Source of the DNA: Lachnospiraceae bacterium
GTDB lineage: Bacteria; Bacillota; Clostridia; Lachnospirales; Lachnospiraceae
Direction of reading: 5' to 3'
Assembly: GCA_900766915.1 (NCBI GenBank)
Contig: CAAFXE010000391.1
Span: forward strand, 1 to 25,414
Length of the DNA: 25,414 nucleotides
The translations under genes and the position numbers were made by a program. Shown piece by piece: positions 1 to 5,824 of the stretch (position 1 is the first letter of the stretch; each line of letters starts with the position of its first letter). The notes below the pieces were generated by a model that was given only the letters and a program-made list of their open reading frames with translations, was not told the DNA's origin and searched no databases.

Positions 1-20
1 ACACGACGCTCTTCCGATCT
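1..20. other. Illumina sequencing adapter remnant (not genomic)
   Basis: These 20 bases are identical to the 3' end of the Illumina TruSeq universal adapter as I know it (ending GCTCTTCCGATCT). Genomic sequence therefore begins at base 21, and the window starts at an assembly end rather than an arbitrary cut. Any reading frame crossing base 21 is artificial there. Confidence 0.97.
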
Positions 21-21
21 A

Positions 22-177
22 TACACCGTATTTTTTGTTTAACTCTGAAATTGCATCATTTACAACAATTTTATTAGAAAGTATTCCCTTAACTCTATTA
101 CGACATTCTTTATCAAAATTCATATTCTCCATTCTGAAGCTGGATTCAATACTACTTAATTTTCTATTGATTGTCAT
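22..177 (-). CDS. VbhA-type antitoxin of a Fic toxin, truncated by the contig end
   Basis: This minus-strand frame starts at ATG 177, behind a purine-rich stretch (GGAAGGAGAAAGG, about 9 nt before the ATG), and runs 52 codons to the adapter junction; the stop there is made partly of adapter bases. Residues 13-18 read S-F-R-M-E-N, matching the Fic inhibitory motif (S/T)xxxE(G/N) whose Glu blocks ATP gamma-phosphate binding in the Fic active site. The remainder (D22 to V52, with RVKGIL and AISELNKKYG segments) resembles the short helical antitoxin VbhA family, normally about 60 residues. In that family the antitoxin precedes the Fic AMP-transferase gene, which here would lie beyond the contig end. 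The motif is seen; the family call is from recall of the fold, and the toxin is inferred. Confidence 0.72.
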
Positions 178-228
178 ACTTGTATCCTTTCTCCTTCCCT
201 AAGTATTGGGAAAGCTACTTATGTAAAT

Positions 229-257
229 ATTATATCACATAACCTTTAAAAATAACA
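229..257 (-). promoter_or_regulatory. Promoter of the VbhA-like antitoxin gene
   Basis: On the minus strand an extended -10 (TGA-TATAAT, hexamer at 234-229) lies about 50 nt upstream of the antitoxin ATG. The -35 hexamer expected at 257-252 (TGTTAT) is poor, which the TG extension may offset. It diverges from the shell-gene promoter at 322-351. Confidence 0.55.
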
Positions 258-288
258 CTTGTTTTTGAAGTATATAGTTTATGTGTTT

Positions 289-354
289 ATGATTATACGC
301 AATCAGAGTTTTACATAATCATTGCGAAAATTGTCTCATTTATGCTATAATCAT
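289..354. promoter_or_regulatory. Three ATAATCAT copies around the shell-gene promoter, possible operator
   Basis: The octamer ATAATCAT occurs at 315-322 and 347-354 as a direct repeat and as its exact inverse ATGATTAT at 289-296. One copy touches the -35 and one overlaps the -10 of the shell-gene promoter, a layout typical of repressor sites. The octamer is AT-rich, so chance is possible. No candidate regulator gene is nearby. Confidence 0.3.
322..351 (+). promoter_or_regulatory. Promoter of the microcompartment shell gene
   Basis: TTGCGA (322-327), 18-bp spacer and TATAAT (346-351) preceded by TGC form an extended -10 promoter. It predicts a leader of about 35 nt before the shell gene at 393. 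Confidence 0.75.
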
Positions 355-392
355 CTAAAGATTAGCTTTCGGAAAAGAAGAAAGGAGCACCT

Positions 393-1109
393 ATGATAGA
401 CGTACACAGCATCAGCACCCATTGTACCAGGACGGAATTTGTGGGAACGGCTGTTTTAGACACCATCGGTCTTGTGATCTCAGGCATTGATGAAACATTG
501 CTTCAGAAAATGAATATCGGTACCAAATATCGCGTGCTCGGTCTTTTCAGCTCCCGTACAGGTGCTGCAGGTCAGCTGACAGCTATGGATGATGCCATCA
601 AAGCGACCAATACGGAAATGCTTTCTTTTGACCTTCCAAGAGACACCAAGGGATGGGGCGGTCATGGTAACTACATCGTCATCGGCGGTTATGACGTATC
701 TGATGTTCGTCATGCCATCGAATTGGCATTGGAGCTGACCAATAAAAATGCCGGCGAGGTATATATCAGTGAATCCGGCCATTTGGAATTTGCATATTCG
801 GCCAGTGCGGGTGATGTGCTTGTGAAAGCTTTCGGTGCAAAACCAGGAAAAGCCTTTGGATTTTTTGCGGGTTCTCCCGCAGCCATCGGTCTTGTTATGG
901 CAGATCATGCGGTAAAAGCAGCTGATGTGGAGATTATCAGCTACATGACTCCAAGCATTGGTACCAGTCATTCCAATGAAGTGATACTGGCAATTTCCGG
1001 TGGGGCGACAGCAGTCAAAGAAGCAGTGTTGGAAGCACGCCAGATTGGACTGGAGCTTCTGATCAGTATGGGAACCTATCCGGTCATTCCGGGAACACCT
1101 TATCTGTAA
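393..1109 (+). CDS. Tandem-domain bacterial microcompartment shell protein (BMC-T, PduB-like)
   Basis: The 238-residue protein has two BMC domains, roughly residues 15-115 and 150-225, the second visible as GKAFGF, SPAAIGLVMADHAVKAADVE and the NEVILAISG strand. Length, domain order and the segments ATNTE and LPRDTKG match PduB-type trimeric shell proteins, which form pseudohexamers with a gated central pore in the shell of propanediol or ethanol/choline microcompartments. The start has a good ribosome binding site (AAAGGAG at 381-387). The gene is monocistronic, with its own promoter and terminator. No other shell protein and no cargo enzyme (dehydratase, aldehyde dehydrogenase) is visible between 21 and 25414, so it is a solitary or satellite shell gene; the main locus, if any, is elsewhere. 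EutL is an alternative family, but the similarity to PduB is closer. Confidence 0.88.
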   Translation: MIDVHSISTHCTRTEFVGTAVLDTIGLVISGIDETLLQKMNIGTKYRVLGLFSSRTGAAGQLTAMDDAIKATNTEMLSFDLPRDTKGWGGHGNYIVIGGYDVSDVRHAIELALELTNKNAGEVYISESGHLEFAYSASAGDVLVKAFGAKPGKAFGFFAGSPAAIGLVMADHAVKAADVEIISYMTPSIGTSHSNEVILAISGGATAVKEAVLEARQIGLELLISMGTYPVIPGTPYL

Positions 1110-1126
1110 AATGTGAAATATATAAA

Positions 1127-1165
1127 AGGAGACTAATCCATTACGGTTAGCCTCCTTATTTTTAT
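1127..1165. terminator. Rho-independent terminator between convergent shell and capA-like genes
   Basis: Stem 1127-1138 pairs with 1145-1156 (12 positions, one A-C mismatch and one T-G pair), loop CATTAC, followed on the plus strand by TTATTTTTATT. On the minus strand the same stem is followed by TTTTATATATTT, so it can also stop the convergent gene ending at 1185. Confidence 0.82.
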
Positions 1166-1184
1166 TCATGACAATAGATATTGT

Positions 1185-2354
1185 TTATTGTGGAATTAAA
1201 ACTCCACCATGGGTGACAGCAGCACCATAGGAGATTTCCGTCAGATGACGATAAAGCTGGTCCGGCTCCTGAATACGGGTAAGCACTCCGTCAACACGCC
1301 TGCATGGAATCAGCTGAATCTTCAAAGAAGCATCCCTGGAAAATTCTGCGTTCAGTAACAGGGTGTCTCCGGTACGGTTTCCGAAAAGATAGTTACCCAA
1401 ACTGTAGACGATCGGAACGCCTTTATAATACTCAAATCCCTGTAAAACATGGGGGTGGCATCCAATGACCAGATCTGCCCCTGCATCAATATAGCCTTTC
1501 GCAAGAGTTCTCTGATAGTCCTCGGGCGTTTCATTTCTCTCAATTCCCCAATGTAAAAATACAATGATATGGTCATAAGTGCCTTCGGCCTCGGAGATGG
1601 CGGCATTGAGTCCCTTTGGATCATAGGTCTGCAGTACCCCTGCTTTCTTATTTCCTGCGTACCAATCTGCAGAAGGGGAAACTCTGGTAGCTGCAAAGAT
1701 AGCAAAGGATTGCCCCTGAATCGTGCGCACCACCGGGGAAATGGCTTCCTGATAGTTATTTCCAGCACCGACATAGTCAATTTCAGCCTGCTTTAAAGTA
1801 GCAAAGGTATCTGAAAGTGCTGCATTTCCAAAATCAAGCACATGGTTATTGGCAAGGGTTACCACATCGGTGCCAAGCTCCTGAAGGATTCTTACATATT
1901 TTGGATCTGTTCGCAAGGTATACTGTTTGTCCTCCACGGGTTCTCCCTGAAGACTGAAGGAAAACTCATGATTGAGCATAAACAGATCCGCATTATTCAT
2001 AAGAGCGAGCATATCCTCATCCGCATAGGCCGATATTCCTTTTTTGTCATAGGACGCAAGAGAGTGCTCTGAAAAGTACACATCTCCGGCAAAGGAAAGG
2101 ATTACAGGGCTGTCATTTGCTTCATCTTCCTCTGGTTCTTCATTTTCTATAGGAAACTCTGCTTCCTCGGATGGTAACTTAGCATCCCATGATTGCTCCT
2201 GTATATTCTGTTCTTCCTTTAATTCCGGCTCCGGAACAGATGTCTTTCTGTTCTCCCGATCTTTTTGAATAAACACCAGGGCGACCATCAACACGATGAC
2301 TACCGGAATCCCAATAAGCAATGTAGTAAACAAACTCTTAAAAAAACGCTTCAT
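1185..2354 (-). CDS. Membrane-anchored CapA-family (PGA_cap) metallophosphoesterase-like protein
   Basis: The 389-residue protein has a single N-terminal membrane segment (about 10-29), an acidic linker (40-82), then a CapA/PGA_cap domain outside the membrane. Visible calcineurin-like motifs are GD (90-91), NHE (128-130), ANNH (168-171), HWG (268-270), HPH (300-302) and SLGNY (318-322). Family members take part in poly-gamma-glutamate synthesis or other envelope functions, and the exact substrate cannot be read from sequence. No capB or capC homologue is nearby, so a role in a poly-gamma-glutamate capsule is not supported. The start at 2354 is preceded by AAAGGG about 11 nt upstream; upstream on the minus strand is TGA-TAAAAT, a possible -10. 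A repeated hairpin element (2393-2447) lies just upstream. Confidence 0.85.
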   Translation of the reverse strand: MKRFFKSLFTTLLIGIPVVIVLMVALVFIQKDRENRKTSVPEPELKEEQNIQEQSWDAKLPSEEAEFPIENEEPEEDEANDSPVILSFAGDVYFSEHSLASYDKKGISAYADEDMLALMNNADLFMLNHEFSFSLQGEPVEDKQYTLRTDPKYVRILQELGTDVVTLANNHVLDFGNAALSDTFATLKQAEIDYVGAGNNYQEAISPVVRTIQGQSFAIFAATRVSPSADWYAGNKKAGVLQTYDPKGLNAAISEAEGTYDHIIVFLHWGIERNETPEDYQRTLAKGYIDAGADLVIGCHPHVLQGFEYYKGVPIVYSLGNYLFGNRTGDTLLLNAEFSRDASLKIQLIPCRRVDGVLTRIQEPDQLYRHLTEISYGAAVTHGGVLIPQ

Positions 2355-2392
2355 ATGCCATAAATCCCTTTACATATTTTATCATATCTGTT

Positions 2393-2447
2393 AGTACCTT
2401 CCAGATACGATACAAAAATCCATGCAGAATTTGCTTCGTAAATGGAT
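2393..2447 (-). repeat. Intergenic hairpin element, copy A (upstream of the capA-like gene)
   Basis: Read on the minus strand, it begins ATCCATTTACGAAGCAAAT and ends ATCTGGAAGGTACT. The two blocks match the element upstream of aroB (23654-23703) at 17/19 and 13/14 positions, in the same orientation relative to the downstream gene. TACGA pairs with TCGTA inside it. The function is unknown. Confidence 0.6.
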
Positions 2448-2499
2448 ACTAATTTCACTACTTCATCATATCAGATATCTGCTTTCATGTAAATCGTAG

Positions 2500-2528
2500 T
2501 TGCCCACCGGAAATGAATACGCTATAAT
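2500..2528 (+). promoter_or_regulatory. Promoter of the NCS2 permease gene
   Basis: TTGCCC (2500-2505), 17-bp spacer, TATAAT (2523-2528). Transcription would start near 2535, leaving a leader of about 40 nt, too short for a purine riboswitch. Confidence 0.75.
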
Positions 2529-2575
2529 AGGTGCGTGTTAAAATTTGGATTTTAATGAATATAGGAGAAACACAA

Positions 2576-3967
2576 ATGCAAAAGAAAACAAATTACACAA
2601 GTCCTTACAAATTTGAAGGACAGATCCCATTAAAACAGGCGATTCCTCTGGGACTGCAGCATGTACTTGCAATGTTCGTAGGAAACCTGACACCGATTAT
2701 GATCATCGGTGGTGCCTGCGGAATTACAGCAGGAGGGGATCTTGCAGACTTACAGGTTACTTTATTACAAAATGCCATGCTGATCGCAGGTGTTGTTACA
2801 TTGATCCAGCTTTACGCCATTGGACCAATCGGCGGCAAGGTTCCGATCATCATGGGTACCAGCTCCGGGTTTATCGGCGTATTCAACAGCGTTGCCAATG
2901 TCATGGGCGGAGGAATCATTGCCTATGGTGCAATCATGGGCGCCTCTATCATCGGCGGTCTGATGGAAACAGTTTTAGGTGCTTTTTTAAAGCCGCTTCG
3001 TAAGTTTTTCCCCGCAGTGGTTACCGGTGTTGTTGTATTGTCCATCGGACTTTCCCTGATCTCTGTTGGTGTAAATTCCTTTGGCGGCGGTGCAGCAGCA
3101 AAAGACTTTGGTTCCTTAGAGAATTTAGGTCTTGGTCTTATCGTACTGATTGTCATCCTGATCTTTAAGCATGGTACCAAGGGAATTACCAGCTATGCAT
3201 CCATCTTTATGGGAATCATTGTCGGATATATCGTTGCAGCCATCATGCCGCTGTTCCTGGAAACTACAGCTATCACAGCAGATGGTATCGAATATACAAA
3301 AGCATGGGTTTTAAACTGGCAGAAGGTACATGACGCTGCATGGTTTGCAATTCCAAAATTCATGCCGGTAAAACCAATCTTTGATATCCGTGCAATTATC
3401 CCGGTTCTCATCATGTTCGTGGTAACTGCTGTAGAAACAGTAGGAGATATTTCCGGTGTTATGGAAGGTGGTATGAACAGAGAAGCAACTGATTCCGAAC
3501 TTGCAGGCGGTGTTATGTGTGACGGTGCCGGTTCTGTGATCGCTGCATTTTTTGGTGTATTGCCAAATACATCCTTCAGCCAGAATGTTGGACTCGTTAC
3601 TATGACAAAGATCGTAAACAGATTTGCACTGGCTATCGGAGCAATCTTCCTTGTATTTTGCGGACTGTTCCCCAAACTGGCTGCTTTAATTTCCATTATG
3701 CCTCAGAGTGTTCTTGGCGGGGCAGCAGTAATGATGTTCGCATCTATCGTTGTCAGCGGTATCCAGCTTGTCACAAAAGAGCCACTGACTGCAAGAAACA
3801 TTACCATCGTATCCGTTGCATTAGGTCTTGGATATGGTCTTGGTGCAAACAGTGCCATTCTTTCTGCTTTACCAACAAACTTCCAGTTGGTATTCGGCGG
3901 ATCAGGAATCGTACCTGCAGCATTGATTGCAATTATTCTGAATATTGTAATTCCAAAAAAATCATAA
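2576..3967 (+). CDS. Nucleobase:cation symporter-2 (uracil/xanthine permease family)
   Basis: The 463-residue, very hydrophobic protein imports a purine or pyrimidine base with a proton across the cytoplasmic membrane. NCS2 landmarks are visible: QH at 28-29, the ETVGD segment with Glu287, and the signature QNxGxxxxT at 336-344. The ETVGD segment resembles purine/xanthine members more than uracil ones, but this is a guess. The start was set at 2576, behind AGGAG (2563-2567); an in-frame ATG at 2531 would lie at or before the predicted transcription start, so it cannot be used. The next gene follows after 71 nt with no visible terminator, so the two may be co-transcribed. Confidence 0.92.
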   Translation: MQKKTNYTSPYKFEGQIPLKQAIPLGLQHVLAMFVGNLTPIMIIGGACGITAGGDLADLQVTLLQNAMLIAGVVTLIQLYAIGPIGGKVPIIMGTSSGFIGVFNSVANVMGGGIIAYGAIMGASIIGGLMETVLGAFLKPLRKFFPAVVTGVVVLSIGLSLISVGVNSFGGGAAAKDFGSLENLGLGLIVLIVILIFKHGTKGITSYASIFMGIIVGYIVAAIMPLFLETTAITADGIEYTKAWVLNWQKVHDAAWFAIPKFMPVKPIFDIRAIIPVLIMFVVTAVETVGDISGVMEGGMNREATDSELAGGVMCDGAGSVIAAFFGVLPNTSFSQNVGLVTMTKIVNRFALAIGAIFLVFCGLFPKLAALISIMPQSVLGGAAVMMFASIVVSGIQLVTKEPLTARNITIVSVALGLGYGLGANSAILSALPTNFQLVFGGSGIVPAALIAIILNIVIPKKS

Positions 3968-4038
3968 AATTCATTGATTCAGAATACCGGATCTACTGTA
4001 TGGCAAATCGATAAAGTACGTGTAAAGGAGCACAAAAG

Positions 4039-5334
4039 ATGATATATCATTTCAATGAACTGCTGTGGATATTTTTATGTTACAGCTTTTTAGGATGGGT
4101 ACTGGAAACAACAGCGGCAGCATTAAAACATAAGCATTTTTCAAACAGAGGATTGATCAACGGACCTTTCTGTATGCTCTATGGTTTCACTGCTTCAATC
4201 GTGACCGTATTTTTCGGAGAACTTAGCGGAATCTGGCTCTTTACGGCATCTGCGATTATGGCTACATTAGCAGAATGGATCGCCGGCCACCTGATTGAGA
4301 AATATTTCCATGAAAAGTGGTGGGATTACTCCAATCATAAATGGAATCTTGACGGATATATTTCTCCATTCATGTCTGTGATCTGGGGATTGCTGTGTAC
4401 ATTGGCAGTGACCTGGGGGAATGAGCTTCTCATAAAATTATACCTGTTTTTACCGGAACTGGCAGGGAAGATCATTGTCTGGTCATTGACCCTTCTTTTG
4501 GCTGTGGATGCCCTGGCGACCATCATCATTTTACAGGGACGAAGCAAAAATCTGGAACGCTGGGAAAATATTGATGCATGGCTGGACAGTTTAACTTCAA
4601 AGCTCGGCAAAAGAATCTATGGACACATCAATAAGCGAATTGTCAAAGCCTATCCGGAAGCCGTACATAAACAGGCTGAAGAAAAAAGACCTGAAATCTT
4701 TGCTTATGGCTGCAGTTTTTATAAGATCTGGCTGCTGTTCATCATCGGAGCTTTCCTTGGAGATATTGTAGAAACCATTTTCTGCCGAATCACCGGCGGA
4801 GTTTGGATGAGCCGAAGCAGTGTTGTCTGGGGACCCTTCAGTATCGTTTGGGGACTTGCCATTGCGGCGGCGACCTTGCTTTTATACAAATATAAAGATC
4901 GTTCCGACACCTTTCTGTTTGCCGCAGGAACCTTCTTAGGCGGTGCCTATGAATATGTCTGCAGTGTGTTTACAGAAATCGTTTTTGGGCAGGTTTTCTG
5001 GGATTACAGCCATATGCCATTTAACTTAGGCGGAAGGATCAATCTCCTGTACTGCTTTTTCTGGGGACTGGCAGCAGTTGCCTGGATGAAGCTTCTTTAC
5101 CCGAAATTTTCAGGATGGATCGAAAAACTACCGGTTCGCCAGGGAAAGATCCTTACCTGGATTCTGATCGTTTTTATGTGCTGTAATATTGCCGTATCCT
5201 GTCTGGCACTGGGACGTGCAAACGAGCGAAATCAGGGCATTCCTGCCACCAAAAGCTGGCAAAAAACCATGGATGAACGTTTTGATAATGACAGAATGCA
5301 ACGCATTTATCCAAATGCAATCCATGTGAATTAA
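4039..5334 (+). CDS. CmpB-type (putative ABC-transporter type IV) membrane protein with two tandem units
   Basis: The 431-residue polytopic membrane protein resembles the family called putative ABC transporter permease or CmpB, common in Clostridia and of unknown function. The family hallmark is seen near the N-terminus (SFLGWVLET, then NRGLINGPF, then YG). A second, diverged copy starts near residue 225 (GAFLGDIVET, then SRSSVVWGPF, then WG), and both halves later share WDYS followed by an aromatic residue, N-L and a glycine. It therefore appears to be an internal duplication of a single-unit protein. No ATP-binding subunit is encoded nearby, so transport is not supported. Start has AAAGGAG at 4024-4030. 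Confidence 0.82.
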   Translation: MIYHFNELLWIFLCYSFLGWVLETTAAALKHKHFSNRGLINGPFCMLYGFTASIVTVFFGELSGIWLFTASAIMATLAEWIAGHLIEKYFHEKWWDYSNHKWNLDGYISPFMSVIWGLLCTLAVTWGNELLIKLYLFLPELAGKIIVWSLTLLLAVDALATIIILQGRSKNLERWENIDAWLDSLTSKLGKRIYGHINKRIVKAYPEAVHKQAEEKRPEIFAYGCSFYKIWLLFIIGAFLGDIVETIFCRITGGVWMSRSSVVWGPFSIVWGLAIAAATLLLYKYKDRSDTFLFAAGTFLGGAYEYVCSVFTEIVFGQVFWDYSHMPFNLGGRINLLYCFFWGLAAVAWMKLLYPKFSGWIEKLPVRQGKILTWILIVFMCCNIAVSCLALGRANERNQGIPATKSWQKTMDERFDNDRMQRIYPNAIHVN

Positions 5335-5350
5335 TCATAAACAGTTAAAT

Positions 5351-5395
5351 ATCCGGGCTTTGACATTCCTATTGACAAATCCCGGATAATTTTTT
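5351..5395 (+). terminator. Terminator after the CmpB-type gene, overlapping the blaI promoter
   Basis: ATCCGGG (5351-5357) pairs with CCCGGAT (5381-5387) and is followed by AATTTTTT. The 23-nt loop is long and contains the TTGACA (5372-5377) of the next promoter, and the T-tract forms that promoter's spacer. Termination efficiency may be modest. Confidence 0.6.
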
Positions 5396-5400
5396 AGAAT
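5372..5400 (+). promoter_or_regulatory. Consensus promoter of the blaI-M56 operon
   Basis: TTGACA (5372-5377), 17-bp spacer, TAGAAT (5395-5400). Transcription is predicted to start near 5407, inside the operator at 5404-5421. Confidence 0.85.
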
Positions 5401-5403
5401 CAT

Positions 5404-5421
5404 ATTAGACAAATGTCTAAT
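5404..5421. promoter_or_regulatory. BlaI-type operator palindrome
   Basis: ATTAGACA-AA-TGTCTAAT is a perfect 8+8 inverted repeat at the predicted transcription start. Size, symmetry and the GACA-NN-TGTC core fit BlaI/MecI/CopY-family operators, so the following repressor very likely autoregulates. I found no second copy of this palindrome in the window. Confidence 0.82.
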
Positions 5422-5443
5422 GAACAGAACGGAGAGTTACCAT

Positions 5444-5818
5444 ATGAAGAAAATACCTGATGCCGAGCTGGAATTAATGCTGATCATCTGGGATGCAGGC
5501 AGGCCCCTGACCAGAGTGGAAATTGAAGAAAATTTAAGTGATGACAGGGAAGTATTACCAAATACCATCCTTTCTTTGCTTACCCGTCTTGAAAAGCGCG
5601 GATTTGTAAAGAAGGAACGGGACGGCAAACTCAATTACTACAGTGCCCTGGTAAAAAAAGAGCCCTACTTAAAGGAAGCAGGACAGGGATTTTTAAACAG
5701 AATGTTCCGGGGTTCCTTGAAAAATTTTGCTGCTGCACTGTATGACGGAGAAGAGCTGAGTAAAGAAGAAGCGGAAGAACTTATGGACTTTTTGGAAAAC
5801 AAGGTAAAGAGGTTTTAA
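5444..5818 (+). CDS. BlaI/MecI-family transcriptional repressor
   Basis: The 124-residue protein has the family's N-terminal winged helix (ELELMLIIW near residue 8, TILSLLTRLEKRGFV at 41-55) and a C-terminal dimerization helix region. Asn94-Phe95 sits where BlaR1-type proteases cut staphylococcal BlaI/MecI (an Asn-Phe bond), so cleavage by the adjacent M56 protein is plausible. The start at 5444 has GGAG 9 nt upstream; an in-frame ATG at 5420 lies within the operator and has no ribosome binding site. The M56 gene begins 6 nt after the stop. Known relatives repress beta-lactamase or other envelope-stress genes; no beta-lactamase or penicillin-binding protein gene is seen here. Confidence 0.9.
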   Translation: MKKIPDAELELMLIIWDAGRPLTRVEIEENLSDDREVLPNTILSLLTRLEKRGFVKKERDGKLNYYSALVKKEPYLKEAGQGFLNRMFRGSLKNFAAALYDGEELSKEEAEELMDFLENKVKRF

Positions 5819-5824
5819 ATTGCC

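Noticed and set aside
480..1169. Long minus-strand open frame over the shell gene
   Set aside because: It is antisense to a clear BMC-T gene, Cys/His-rich by frame effect, and has no family resemblance.
1185..2354. Poly-gamma-glutamate capsule synthesis locus
   Set aside because: Only a CapA-family protein is present; no CapB, CapC or CapD homologue is nearby.
2531..2575. 15-codon N-terminal extension of the permease from ATG 2531
   Set aside because: It begins only 3 bases after the -10 hexamer, so the transcript would not contain it; ATG 2576 has a proper ribosome binding site.
2355..2575. Purine riboswitch before the NCS2 permease
   Set aside because: The predicted leader is only about 40 nt and no three-way-junction core is seen.
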